37,112 bases of DNA from Streptomyces flaveus (GTDB lineage: Bacteria; Actinomycetota; Actinomycetes; Streptomycetales; Streptomycetaceae): the NCBI RefSeq assembly GCF_014647675.1, contig NZ_BMPQ01000012.1, forward strand, positions 1-37,112, written 5' to 3'. Shown here piece by piece: positions 25,378 to 32,929 of this stretch. Every line of letters starts with the position of its first letter. Positions within the stretch are counted from its first letter, which is position 1. The notes beneath the pieces were generated by a model. It saw only the letters and a list, made by a program, of their open reading frames with translations. It had not been told where the DNA came from and searched no databases. Made by a program: the position numbers and the translations under genes.

Positions 25378-25863
25378 TTACTTCGCGTCGGACTCGCCGT
25401 CGGACTTCTTCAGCTCTGCGTCATCAGCCTTTTTCGGCTCCTCGTCGGCGGTCTCTTCGGCCGCTTCCTTCTTGCCGAGGTCGATGGGCTGGTCGTCGGA
25501 AGAGTCGGCGGGCTCGTCGGTCTCGGTGAGGGAGGAGGCGTCGTCCGGGACGACGGCTTCGTCGGTCTTCAGGTCGTGCTCGATGCCGTGGACGATGCGG
25601 TTGTACTCGTCGTCGCTGAGGACGGCACCGATGGCGTTCTTGGCGAAGAGCAGGTCGACGCCCGGGCCTGCGTCAAGGAGGACCGTGTCCTCGTTGACCT
25701 CCTTCACCGTCGCGTACATGCCGCCGATCGTGCGGACGCCGGAGCCCGGCTGCATGTCGTTGCGCATCTGCGCAGCGGCTTGCTGCTTCTTCTTGGCCGA
25801 CCGGGTCATCAGGAACATGGCCCCGATGAGCACGATGAACGGGAGGAGGGTCACGAGACTCAC
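25378..25863 (-). CDS. yajC: Preprotein translocase subunit YajC
   Basis: A 161-residue small membrane protein of the SecDF-YajC subcomplex. It has an N-terminal helix (LLPFIVLIGAMFLMT), the family segment RSAKKKQQAAAQMRNDMQPGSGVRTIGGMYATV, and a highly acidic tail of about 65 residues rich in Asp, Glu and Lys that E. coli YajC lacks. The start is the GTG at 25863 with AAGGAAG about 9 bases upstream. A good vegetative promoter lies at 25953-25982, so yajC likely begins its own transcript rather than continuing from ruvB, whose stop is 166 bases upstream. The downstream hairpin separates it partly from secD. Confidence 0.95.
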   Translation of the reverse strand: MSLVTLLPFIVLIGAMFLMTRSAKKKQQAAAQMRNDMQPGSGVRTIGGMYATVKEVNEDTVLLDAGPGVDLLFAKNAIGAVLSDDEYNRIVHGIEHDLKTDEAVVPDDASSLTETDEPADSSDDQPIDLGKKEAAEETADEEPKKADDAELKKSDGESDAK

Positions 25864-25926
25864 GGGTCGGAACTTCCTTCATTCGACCGCGATGCTGAGC
25901 GGCCTGATGGATGGGGGTATATGTGC

Positions 25927-25944
25927 GCCGCCGACAAAGGCGGC
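25927..25944 (-). promoter_or_regulatory. Hairpin at the predicted 5' end of the yajC message
   Basis: GCCGCC and GGCGGC form a perfect 6-bp stem around a 6-base loop just downstream of the predicted yajC transcription start. A stem at the extreme 5' end could protect the message from 5' decay; this is inference. Confidence 0.35.
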
Positions 25945-25952
25945 ATCGGCGG

Positions 25953-25982
25953 AGTCTAAGCGAGTCCGCACTCAAGGAACAA
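25953..25982 (-). promoter_or_regulatory. Vegetative (HrdB-type) promoter of yajC
   Basis: On the minus strand TTGTTC, an 18-base spacer, and TAGACT make a good match to the streptomycete vegetative consensus (TTGACN, TAGACT/TAGGAT). The predicted start is near 25946, giving a leader of about 80 bases before the yajC GTG. Confidence 0.65.
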
Positions 25983-26029
25983 CGCCCAGCATTGCACCGT
26001 GGTTCCTGGTCCGGCGAGTACACGCCCCC

Positions 26030-27100
26030 TCACGCCCCGAACAGGTCCTGTTGTCCGTTTCCACCAGCGGAAGGGCCGGGCCGGGTGAGGCCGAAATGCG
26101 CCCATGCGGCCGGTGTGGCGACGCGGCCGCGGGGAGTGCGGGCCAGCAGTCCCTCGCGTACGAGGAAGGGCTCGGCGACCTCCTCGACCGTCTCGCGCTC
26201 CTCCCCCACGGCCACGGCGAGCGTCGACAGGCCGACCGGTCCGCCGCCGAAGAGCTTGAGCAGGGCTTCGAGGACGGCGCGGTCGAGGCGGTCGAGTCCT
26301 CGGTCGTCCACCTCGTACACGGCGAGGGCCGCCTTGGCGATGTCCCGGGTGATGACGCCGTCGGCCTTGACCTGGGCGTAGTCGCGTACGCGGCGCAGCA
26401 GGCGGTTGGCGATACGGGGCGTGCCCCGGGAACGGCCGGCGATCTCGGCGGCTCCCTCGGCGCCGATCTCGACGTCGAGCAGGTGCGCGGAGCGGTGGAT
26501 GACGCGCTCCAGCTCGGCGGGCTCGTAGAACTCCATGTGTGCGGTGAAGCCGAAGCGGTCGCGCAGCGGGGGCGGCAGCAGTCCCGCGCGCGTGGTGGCG
26601 CCGACCAGGGTGAACGGCGGCAGTTCGAGCGGGATGGCGGTGGCGCCGGGGCCCTTGCCGACGATGACGTCGACGCGGTAGTCCTCCATCGCCATGTAGA
26701 GCATCTCCTCGGCGGGCCGGGACATGCGGTGGATCTCGTCGAGGAAGAGCACCTCGCCCTCCTGGAGGGAGGAGAGGATCGCGGCGAGGTCGCCGGCGTG
26801 CTGGATGGCGGGGCCGCTGGTGATGCGGATCGGGGCTTCCATCTCGGCGGCGATGATCATCGAGAGGGTGGTCTTGCCGAGGCCGGGGGCTCCGGAGAGC
26901 AGGACGTGGTCGGCCGTGGCGCCACGCGCGCGTGCGGCACGCAGGACGAGGTCGAGCTGCTCGCGGACCTTCTCCTGGCCGATGAACTCGTCCAGGTCCT
27001 TGGGACGCAGAGCGGCCTCGACGGCCTGGTCCTCACGATCGGCGGACGCACCGACGAGCCGCTCGGCGGCGCTCTCGTCGGTCGGGTCGTCCCAGTTCAT
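26030..27100 (-). CDS. ruvB: Holliday junction branch migration ATPase RuvB
   Basis: A 356-residue hexameric AAA+ motor that drives branch migration with RuvA. Motifs are RPKDLDEFIGQEKVREQL, Walker A SGAPGLGKTT, Walker B LFLDEIHRM, sensor I GATTRAGLL, arginine finger PLRDRFG and the winged-helix C terminus (LEALLKLFGGGPVGLSTLA, REGLLARTPRGRVAT). A tail of about 15 residues ends GGNGQQDLFGA. The ATG at 27100 has GAGG 8 bases upstream and lies 60 bases after the ruvA stop. It is the last gene of ruvC-ruvA-ruvB, presumably from the damage-type promoter at 28465-28487. Confidence 0.98.
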   Translation of the reverse strand: MNWDDPTDESAAERLVGASADREDQAVEAALRPKDLDEFIGQEKVREQLDLVLRAARARGATADHVLLSGAPGLGKTTLSMIIAAEMEAPIRITSGPAIQHAGDLAAILSSLQEGEVLFLDEIHRMSRPAEEMLYMAMEDYRVDVIVGKGPGATAIPLELPPFTLVGATTRAGLLPPPLRDRFGFTAHMEFYEPAELERVIHRSAHLLDVEIGAEGAAEIAGRSRGTPRIANRLLRRVRDYAQVKADGVITRDIAKAALAVYEVDDRGLDRLDRAVLEALLKLFGGGPVGLSTLAVAVGEERETVEEVAEPFLVREGLLARTPRGRVATPAAWAHFGLTRPGPSAGGNGQQDLFGA

Positions 27101-27160
27101 TACGTGTGCCTCGGTCTCGTTGTTCGTACGGGCGGCGTGCCTCTTCGCGGAACTCGCTTG

Positions 27161-27772
27161 CTAACGCGCCCTGTTGAGGGTCTGCAGGGCGGACTTCAGC
27201 AACTGACCCACCTGGGGCGCGCCTTCGGACGCCTCCGCCTGGGGCGCGACGGCCGAGACCGCCTCCTCGGCCTCCCGCGTCGCGTACCCGAGTCCGATGA
27301 GCGCGGCGTGCAACTGCTCGCGCCAGCCTGCGGAGACGGCCGTGCCGATGGCCGGGCCGCCCGTGCCGAGAGGTTCGCCGAGGCGGTCCTTGAGTTCCAG
27401 GAGGAGCTTTTGGGCGCCCTTCTTGCCGATGCCCGGGACAGCCATGAGCGCCTTCTCGTCACCGGTGGAGATCGCTCGGCGCAGGGCGTCGGGACTGTGC
27501 ACGGCGAGCATCGCCTGGGCCAGCCGCGGGCCGACTCCGCTCGCGGTCTGCAGCAGTTCGAAGGTCTGCCGCTCGTCGTCGTCCACGAAGCCGTACAGGG
27601 TCAGCGAGTCCTCCCGTACGACGAGAGACGTGGCGAGCTTCGCCTGCTTGCCCAGGCGGAGCCCGGAGAGCGTGCCTGGTGTGCAGTGAACGGAGATGCC
27701 GATGCCGCCCACTTCGACCACCGCGGAGTCGGGGGCGAGGGCGGCGACCGGGCCGCTGACGAAGGCGATCAT
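27161..27772 (-). CDS. ruvA: Holliday junction binding protein RuvA
   Basis: A 203-residue tetrameric junction-binding protein. It has an N-terminal OB-fold domain (MIAFVSGPVAAL, VVREDSLTLYGFVDDDER), two helix-hairpin-helix motifs (SGVGPRLAQAML and VPGIGKKGAQKLLLELKDRL), and a C-terminal three-helix domain contacting RuvB (LHAALIGLGYATREAEEAV). Length is standard. The ATG at 27772 overlaps the ruvC stop as ATGA; AAGG lies 8 bases upstream. The longer open frame to 28357 overlaps ruvC and is rejected. Confidence 0.97.
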   Translation of the reverse strand: MIAFVSGPVAALAPDSAVVEVGGIGISVHCTPGTLSGLRLGKQAKLATSLVVREDSLTLYGFVDDDERQTFELLQTASGVGPRLAQAMLAVHSPDALRRAISTGDEKALMAVPGIGKKGAQKLLLELKDRLGEPLGTGGPAIGTAVSAGWREQLHAALIGLGYATREAEEAVSAVAPQAEASEGAPQVGQLLKSALQTLNRAR

Positions 27773-28347
27773 CGGGGGGCCTTTCGGGCGAGTGACTGAG
27801 CCTGCTGCCGGGCCAGTTGGGCCCGGGCCTGGGCCTCGCGGGCCTGGGCGTGGGCCTGTTGGAGGCGGTTGGTGGCCGGGGCGCGCCAGATGTGGCAGAT
27901 GGCGAGCGCGAGGGCGTCGGCGGCGTCGGCGGGCTTCGGGGGTGCGTCGAGCCGGAGCAGCCGCGTGACCATGGCGCCGACCTGGGCCTTGTCGGCCCGG
28001 CCGCTGCCGGTCACGGCCGCCTTGACCTCGCTGGGGGTGTGCAGGGCGACGGGCAGTCCGCGGCGGGACGCGCAGAGCATGGCGACGGCGCTGGCCTGGG
28101 CGGTGCCCATGACCGTACGTACGTTGTGCTGGCTGAACACCCGCTCCACGGCGACGTATTCGGGCCGGTGCTCGTCGATCCACTCCTCGATGCCCTGCTC
28201 GATGGCGACGAGACGGTGGCCGACATCGGCGTCCGAGGGCGTCCGTACGACGCCGACGCCGAGCATCGTCAAGGGGCGCCCGGCGACGCCTTCGACGACA
28301 CCGATGCCGCATCGGGTCAGCCCAGGGTCCACGCCCAGTACCCGCAT
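27769..28347 (-). CDS. ruvC: Holliday junction resolvase RuvC
   Basis: A 192-residue dimeric resolvase that nicks Holliday junctions symmetrically. All four acidic catalytic residues are in place: D7 in LGVDPGLTRCG, E68 in VAVERVF, and D141 and D144 in PADAADALALAICH, matching E. coli D7, E66, D138 and D141. A Gln/Ala-rich tail of about 35 residues (HAQAREAQARAQLARQQAQ) extends past the usual C terminus. The ATG at 28347 has GGAGGAG 9 bases upstream. It is first in ruvC-ruvA-ruvB; a RecA-independent DNA-damage promoter lies about 120 bases upstream. Confidence 0.97.
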   Translation of the reverse strand: MRVLGVDPGLTRCGIGVVEGVAGRPLTMLGVGVVRTPSDADVGHRLVAIEQGIEEWIDEHRPEYVAVERVFSQHNVRTVMGTAQASAVAMLCASRRGLPVALHTPSEVKAAVTGSGRADKAQVGAMVTRLLRLDAPPKPADAADALALAICHIWRAPATNRLQQAHAQAREAQARAQLARQQAQSLARKAPR

Positions 28348-28464
28348 CGAGCCCCACTCCTCCTTGCGGCTAAACCGCCGCCGCTCTCGCGGACCTGGTT
28401 GAGCACCATCGGGGTTCCTCAATTGATGGTTGCGGTCCGTGGACGGCGATCTTTGACAATCGCC

Positions 28465-28487
28465 AGGCTAACCGCTGCCACTGACAA
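28465..28487 (-). promoter_or_regulatory. RecA-independent DNA-damage (PafBC-type) promoter of ruvCAB
   Basis: The minus strand reads TTGTCAGTG, eight bases (GCAGCGGT), TAGCCT, an exact fit to the RecA-NDp motif tTGTCRgtg-N8-TAnnnT first defined in mycobacteria and dependent on the PafBC activator. Transcription would start near 28458, leaving a leader of about 110 bases before the ruvC ATG. It overlaps neither yebC nor its terminator. Confidence 0.82.
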
Positions 28488-28491
28488 CAGC

Positions 28492-28526
28492 GACGGGCTG
28501 GTGGGGGCAGTCCCCACCAGCCCGTC
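28492..28526 (-). terminator. Terminator of the pdxS-pdxT-yebC unit
   Basis: GACGGGCTGGTGGGG and its exact complement form a perfect 15-bp stem with a 5-base loop, 25 bases after the yebC stop. It lies directly before the ruvC promoter and isolates the two units. Confidence 0.88.
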
Positions 28527-28551
28527 AAAACCTGCGGCGCTCGCGGCAGCG

Positions 28552-29304
28552 CTACGCGCTGGCCTTCTCCATGACCTCGTCGCTCACGTCGAAGTTGGCG
28601 AAGACGTTCTGCACGTCGTCGCTGTCCTCCAGGGCGTCGATCAGCTTGAAGATCTTCTTGGCGCCCTCCTCGTCCAGCTCGACCTGCATGGTCGGGACGA
28701 AGTTGGCCTCGGCGGAGTCGTAGTCGATGCCGGCGTCCTGGAGGGCGGTGCGGACCGCGACCAGGTCGGTGGCCTCGCTGAGCACCTCGAAGGACTCGCC
28801 CAGGTCGTTGACCTCCTCGGCGCCCGCTTCGAGTACGGCACCCAGGACGTCGTCCTCGGACAGCTCGCCCTTGGGGACGATGACGACGCCCTTGCGGTTG
28901 AAGAGGTACGAGACGGAGCCCGGGTCGGCCATCGAGCCGCCGTTACGGGTCATGGCGACGCGTACGTCCGAGGCGGCGCGGTTGCGGTTGTCGGTGAGGC
29001 ACTCGATGAGCACCGCGACACCGTTCGGCCCGTAACCCTCGTACATGATGGTCTCGTAGTCGGCGCCACCGGCCTCGAGACCACCACCGCGCTTGATCGC
29101 GGAGTCGATGTTCTTGTTCGGGACCGACGACTTCTTCGCCTTCTGCACGGCGTCGTACAGCGTCGGGTTGCCGTCCAGGTCCACGCCGCCCATGCGAGCC
29201 GCGACCTCGATGTTCTTGATCAGCTTCGCGAAGAGCTTGCCGCGCTTGGCGTCGATCACGGCCTTCTTGTGCTTCGTCGTGGCCCATTTAGAGTGGCCGG
29301 ACAT
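28552..29304 (-). CDS. yebC: YebC/PmpR-type protein (TACO1 family)
   Basis: A 250-residue protein of the YebC/TACO1 family, starting with the signature MSGHSKWATTKHKKAVIDAKRGKLFAKLI written here in two overlapping motifs (SGHSKWATTKHKK and DAKRGKLFAKLIKNIE), then NPTLYDAVQKAKKSSVPNKN, IMYEGYGPNGVAVLIEC and an acidic C-terminal domain. The family was annotated as transcriptional regulators, but recent work ties several members to translation of proline-rich stretches. It lies 48 bases after pdxT on the same strand and upstream of ruvC, a common actinobacterial arrangement. ATG at 29304. Its message ends at the hairpin at 28492-28526. Confidence 0.95.
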   Translation of the reverse strand: MSGHSKWATTKHKKAVIDAKRGKLFAKLIKNIEVAARMGGVDLDGNPTLYDAVQKAKKSSVPNKNIDSAIKRGGGLEAGGADYETIMYEGYGPNGVAVLIECLTDNRNRAASDVRVAMTRNGGSMADPGSVSYLFNRKGVVIVPKGELSEDDVLGAVLEAGAEEVNDLGESFEVLSEATDLVAVRTALQDAGIDYDSAEANFVPTMQVELDEEGAKKIFKLIDALEDSDDVQNVFANFDVSDEVMEKASA

Positions 29305-29352
29305 CTGCCTGTCTCCTTCGCGTAACCCATCTCTGTCCGAACGCCAGAGATC

Positions 29353-29961
29353 CTACAAGGACTCCGCTGTACGGTCCGCGCGCACCATGTCGACAAACAG
29401 ACCGTGCACGCGGTGGTCGCCGGTCAGTTCCGGGTGGAACGACGTGGCGAGCGCATTGCCCTGGCGTACGGCGACGATGTGGCCGTCGTGCTCGGCGAGC
29501 ACCTCGGTCTCGGCGCCGACGGACTCGACCCAGGGGGCGCGGATGAAAACGCCCTCTACAGGATCGCCCTCAACGCCCTTCACGTCGACGGCCGCTTCAA
29601 AGGATTCGTTCTGCCGTCCGAAGGCGTTGCGGCGCACGATCATGTCGATGCCGCCGATGGTCTCCTGACCCGAGCGCGGATCGAGGATCTTGTCGGCGAG
29701 CATGATCATGCCGGCGCAGGTTCCGTAGACGGGCATTCCGGCCCGCACGCGCGCGCGGAGGGGCTCCATCACCCCGAAGAGGACGGCCAGTTTGGAGATG
29801 GTGGTGGACTCACCGCCGGGGATGACAAGGCCGTCGACCTCGGCGAGTTCCTCGGAGCGCCGCACCGCCCTGGCCTCGGCATCGGCCGCGGACAGGGCGA
29901 TGAGGTGCTCCCGTACGTCGCCCTGGAGGGCCAGGACGCCTATGACGGGTGCTTCAGTCAT
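29353..29961 (-). CDS. pdxT: Pyridoxal 5'-phosphate synthase glutaminase subunit PdxT
   Basis: A 202-residue class I glutamine amidotransferase that supplies ammonia to PdxS. The triad is visible: Cys82 in VYGTCAGMIML and the His/Glu pair in SFHPELTGD near residue 177. GVLALQGDVREH at the N terminus and VIPGGESTT are family motifs. The ATG at 29961 follows the pdxS stop by 6 bases. The two subunits form the 24-mer DXP-independent PLP synthase. Confidence 0.97.
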   Translation of the reverse strand: MTEAPVIGVLALQGDVREHLIALSAADAEARAVRRSEELAEVDGLVIPGGESTTISKLAVLFGVMEPLRARVRAGMPVYGTCAGMIMLADKILDPRSGQETIGGIDMIVRRNAFGRQNESFEAAVDVKGVEGDPVEGVFIRAPWVESVGAETEVLAEHDGHIVAVRQGNALATSFHPELTGDHRVHGLFVDMVRADRTAESL

Positions 29962-29967
29962 GGGTGC

Positions 29968-30882
29968 TTACCAGCCGCGGTTCGCGTAGCGCTCGGCCTC
30001 GGGGAGGGTGTCGCAGTTGATGCCGACCATGGCCTCGCCCAGGTTGCGGGAGGCATCCGCGATGATCTTGGGGTCGTCGTAGAAGGTGGTGGCCTTCACG
30101 ATGGCGGCGGCGCGCTTGGCCGGGTCGCCCGACTTGAAGATGCCGGAGCCGACGAAGACGCCCTCGGCTCCGAGCTGGCGCATGAGCGCGGCGTCGGCGG
30201 GGGTGGCCACACCGCCGGCCGAGAACAGCACCACCGGGAGCTTGCCGAGTTCGGCGACCTCCTTGACGAGCTCGTACGGGGCGCGGAGGTCCTTGGCGGC
30301 GGCGTACAGCTCGTTGTTGTCGTAGCCCTTGAGGCGGGCGATCTCGTTCTTGATCTGACGCAGGTGACGGACCGCTTCGACGACGTTGCCCGTGCCGGCC
30401 TCGCCCTTGGAGCGGATCATGGCCGCCCCCTCGGCGATGCGGCGCAGGGCCTCGCCCAGATTGGTGGCACCGCAGACGAACGGCGTGGTGAAGGCCCACT
30501 TGTCGGAGTGGTTGACCTCGTCGGCCGGGGTGAGGACCTCGGACTCGTCGATGTAGTCGACGCCGAGGGACTGCAGGACCTGGGCCTCCACGAAGTGGCC
30601 GATCCGCGACTTCGCCATCACCGGGATGGACACGGCCTCGATGATGCCCTCGATCATGTCCGGGTCGGACATGCGGGCCACGCCGCCGTCCTTACGGATG
30701 TCCGCCGGGACCCGCTCCAGAGCCATGACGGCGACGGCTCCCGCGTCCTCGGCGATCTTCGCCTGCTCAGGCGTGACGACGTCCATGATCACGCCGCCCT
30801 TGAGCTGCTCGGCCATTCCGCGCTTCACGCGCGCGGTGCCGGTTTCGGGGGCCTGGGCGGAGTTGGAGAGCGTGCTCGACAC
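29968..30882 (-). CDS. pdxS: Pyridoxal 5'-phosphate synthase lyase subunit PdxS
   Basis: A 304-residue TIM-barrel enzyme making PLP from ribose 5-phosphate, glyceraldehyde 3-phosphate and ammonia from PdxT. Motifs include KRGMAEQLKGGVIMDVV, the catalytic-lysine segment VMAKSRIGHFVEAQ, GEAGTGNVVEAVRHLRQIK, and the phosphate-binding VFVGSGIFKSGDPAKRA. The start is the GTG at 30882 with GAGG about 8 bases upstream. A 130-base gap separates it from the LemA-like gene and contains an 8-bp hairpin, so the pdx genes could have their own promoter; I see no clear one. No PdxR-type regulator gene is in the window. Confidence 0.97.
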   Translation of the reverse strand: MSSTLSNSAQAPETGTARVKRGMAEQLKGGVIMDVVTPEQAKIAEDAGAVAVMALERVPADIRKDGGVARMSDPDMIEGIIEAVSIPVMAKSRIGHFVEAQVLQSLGVDYIDESEVLTPADEVNHSDKWAFTTPFVCGATNLGEALRRIAEGAAMIRSKGEAGTGNVVEAVRHLRQIKNEIARLKGYDNNELYAAAKDLRAPYELVKEVAELGKLPVVLFSAGGVATPADAALMRQLGAEGVFVGSGIFKSGDPAKRAAAIVKATTFYDDPKIIADASRNLGEAMVGINCDTLPEAERYANRGW

Positions 30883-30963
30883 GGGTTGACCTCACTCGGT
30901 GAAAGAGGGTTTCTGCAAACACCGAGGAAACGCGAGGGGACCAGGCCACAGCAAGGGCCAATG

Positions 30964-30992
30964 GGGAGCCGGTGGCATGTTTTTCGGCTCCC
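30964..30992 (-). terminator. Stem-loop after the LemA-like gene
   Basis: GGGAGCCG and CGGCTCCC form an 8-bp perfect stem with a 13-base loop, starting 20 bases after the LemA-like gene's stop. No clear T-run follows on the minus strand, so it may be only an attenuator before pdxS. Confidence 0.45.
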
Positions 30993-31012
30993 GCTGCCCT
31001 TACCTCGATCGA

Positions 31013-31555
31013 TTACCCCGACCGATCCACCAACGCCGCCGGCGGCTCGTCGTCCATTTCGAAGGCCAGAGGGAACGGCGCATGGCCGGCCAGCCGGAAC
31101 CAGCGGACCTTGCGGTGGCGGCGCAGGGCGCGGGCGGCGCGTACGGAGTCGTTGTGGAAGCGGCGGGCCATCGGCACCCGGCGGACCGCCTGGGCGAGTT
31201 CGCCGGCGGCCGCCTCGCCGCCGGGGGCCTCGCGGACCGCCTCGACCTGCTGTGCCTCCCCGAAGACGGCCCGCAGGGCCTGGCTGAGGTCGCTCTCGGC
31301 GACCTCCCGCTGCTCCTCCTCGGCCTGCCGAGCCGCGTGCGCCGCTTCGTAGAGCACGATCGAGGCGGCCGGATCGAGCACTCCGGAGGTGGCCAGTTCC
31401 TGTGCGACCGACGCACGCCGCAGGAGTTGCGCGTCGAGGGCGGCACGCGCGGCGTCGATCCGGGCGTGCAGCCGGTCGAGTCGGCCCGCGGTCCAGCTCA
31501 AGTAGAGGCCGATCGCCACAAGGGCGACCACGATCCAGATCAGGGTGGAGGTCAC
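31013..31555 (-). CDS. LemA-like single-pass membrane protein, unknown function
   Basis: A 180-residue protein. Residues 2-20 form a membrane helix (STLIWIVVALVAIGLYLSW), and the following helical region (AGRLDRLHARIDAARAALDAQLLRRASVAQELA) resembles the start of the LemA family, where a membrane anchor precedes a four-helix bundle. The similarity is by pattern only. It ends with FEMDDEPPAALVDRSG. The start is set at the GTG at 31555, directly before the membrane helix; no good Shine-Dalgarno is seen, and a TAGCCT 8 bases upstream hints at a leaderless message, without a -35. The frame stays open to 31681, so a longer protein is possible. It lies between the PimA-like gene and pdxS. Confidence 0.72.
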   Translation of the reverse strand: MTSTLIWIVVALVAIGLYLSWTAGRLDRLHARIDAARAALDAQLLRRASVAQELATSGVLDPAASIVLYEAAHAARQAEEEQREVAESDLSQALRAVFGEAQQVEAVREAPGGEAAAGELAQAVRRVPMARRFHNDSVRAARALRRHRKVRWFRLAGHAPFPLAFEMDDEPPAALVDRSG

Positions 31556-31721
31556 GGGCGCACAGGCTACCGCCCGGTTGATTGTGCCCCGGAGGGGCGC
31601 TACAGCCGGTGTCGAGAGTGTGGGCGGGAAACGTCCCACGTCCCTGACGGCCGTCTGCGCGCCGATCTCGGCGTCGAACACCGGACCGGACGCGCAGCTC
31701 CTCCTCGGCCGTCAGAGGCAT
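31556..31721 (-). other. Possible short or frameshifted reading frame upstream of the LemA-like gene
   Basis: An ATG at 31721 has an excellent Shine-Dalgarno (GGAGGGT, 6 bases away) and opens with MPLTAEEELRVRSG. After about 15 residues the frame becomes unlike protein, while the frame shifted by one (continuing FDAEIGAQTAVRDVGRF) stays open into the LemA-like gene. Either this is a short gene fragment, a frameshift separating a longer N terminus from the downstream gene, or a short leader peptide. Confidence 0.35.
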
Positions 31722-31768
31722 CGTGGCACCCTCCTGCGGCACCTCCCGCAGGTTGGAGCCGTTCCCTC

Positions 31769-32929
31769 TCAGTCCCGCGCCAGCCCGAACCGCGCCCGCA
31801 ACCCGCTGCGTTCGTCGGCGGCGACCGCGGCGGCCCCGTCCGTGACCGTCTCGTACACGGAGAGGATGTCCGCCCCGACCGTCGACCAGTCGAAGCGCCG
31901 CACATGCGCGCTGCCCCGCTTACGCAGCTCCGCGCGGCGCCCGGGGTCGGCGAGCAGCCGTACCGCGGAGGCCGCCAGCGCGTCCGCGTCCTCGTTGGCG
32001 AACAGCTCGCCCGCCGCACCCTGGTCGAGGACCTGCGCGAAGGCGTCGAGGTCGGAGGCGAGCACGGGCGCGCCTGCCGACATGGCCTCGACGAGGATGA
32101 TCCCGAAGCTCTCGCCGCCGGTGTTGGGGGCGACGTACAGGTCGACGCTGCGCAGGAACCGCGCCTTGTCCTCATCGCTGATCATGCCGAGGAACTCGAC
32201 ACGGGCACGCAGCTCCTTGGGCAGCGACTCGACGGCCTCCTTCTCGTCACCGCGGCCGGCCACCAGGAGACGCGTCCCCGGACGTTCGGCGAGGATCTTC
32301 GGGAGGGCCTTCATGAGGACCGGCAGGCCCTTGCGGGGCTCGTCGATGCGGCCGATGAAGCCGATCGTCTCCCCCTGCCACTCGGCCTTGGGCTCGGCCT
32401 TCTTGAAGAAGCCGACGTCGACGCCGTTCGGGATGACGACCGCGTCGCCGCCCAGGTGCTCGACGAGCGTGCGCCGCGCGTACTCGCTCACGGCGATCCG
32501 CGCGCTGATCTTCTCGAGGGCCGCCTGGAGGATCGAGTACGCGGCGACCATCGCCCGGGAGCGCGGGTTGGACGTGTGGAAGGTCGCGACGATGGGGCCC
32601 TGTGCGGCCCAGCAGGCCAGCAGGCCGAGCGACGGCGAGGCCGGCTCATGGATGTGGATCACGTCGAACGTGCCGTCGTGCAGCCAGCGCCGCACCCGCG
32701 CGGCCGACAGGAACCCGAAGTTGAGCCGGGCCACCGAGCCGTTGTACGGCACCGGAACCGCGCGGCCCGCCGACACGACGTACGGCGGCAGGGGGGTCTC
32801 GTCGTCCGCAGGAGCGAGTACGGACACCTCGTGCCCGAGTCGGATGAGGTGTTCGGCCAGATCACGGATGTGGAACTGGACGCCGCCGGGGACGTCCCAG
32901 GAGTACGGGCAGACGATGCCGATCCTCAC
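31769..32929 (-). CDS. Phosphatidylinositol alpha-mannosyltransferase, PimA-like (GT4)
   Basis: A 386-residue GT-B glycosyltransferase of family 4. The N-terminal CPYSWDVPGGVQFHIRDLAEHL, IHIHEPASPSLGLLA, TFHTSNPRSRAM, the donor-site IGFIGRIDEPRKGLPVLMKA and the C-terminal EX7E-type segment ESFGIILVEAMSAGAPV match mycobacterial PimA, which transfers mannose from GDP-mannose to phosphatidylinositol on the inner membrane face. The start is the GTG at 32929, overlapping the acyltransferase stop as GTGA. Its position after pgsA and the acyltransferase supports the PI-mannoside role. I leave the symbol blank because the acceptor is inferred from family and context. Confidence 0.9.
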   Translation of the reverse strand: MRIGIVCPYSWDVPGGVQFHIRDLAEHLIRLGHEVSVLAPADDETPLPPYVVSAGRAVPVPYNGSVARLNFGFLSAARVRRWLHDGTFDVIHIHEPASPSLGLLACWAAQGPIVATFHTSNPRSRAMVAAYSILQAALEKISARIAVSEYARRTLVEHLGGDAVVIPNGVDVGFFKKAEPKAEWQGETIGFIGRIDEPRKGLPVLMKALPKILAERPGTRLLVAGRGDEKEAVESLPKELRARVEFLGMISDEDKARFLRSVDLYVAPNTGGESFGIILVEAMSAGAPVLASDLDAFAQVLDQGAAGELFANEDADALAASAVRLLADPGRRAELRKRGSAHVRRFDWSTVGADILSVYETVTDGAAAVAADERSGLRARFGLARD

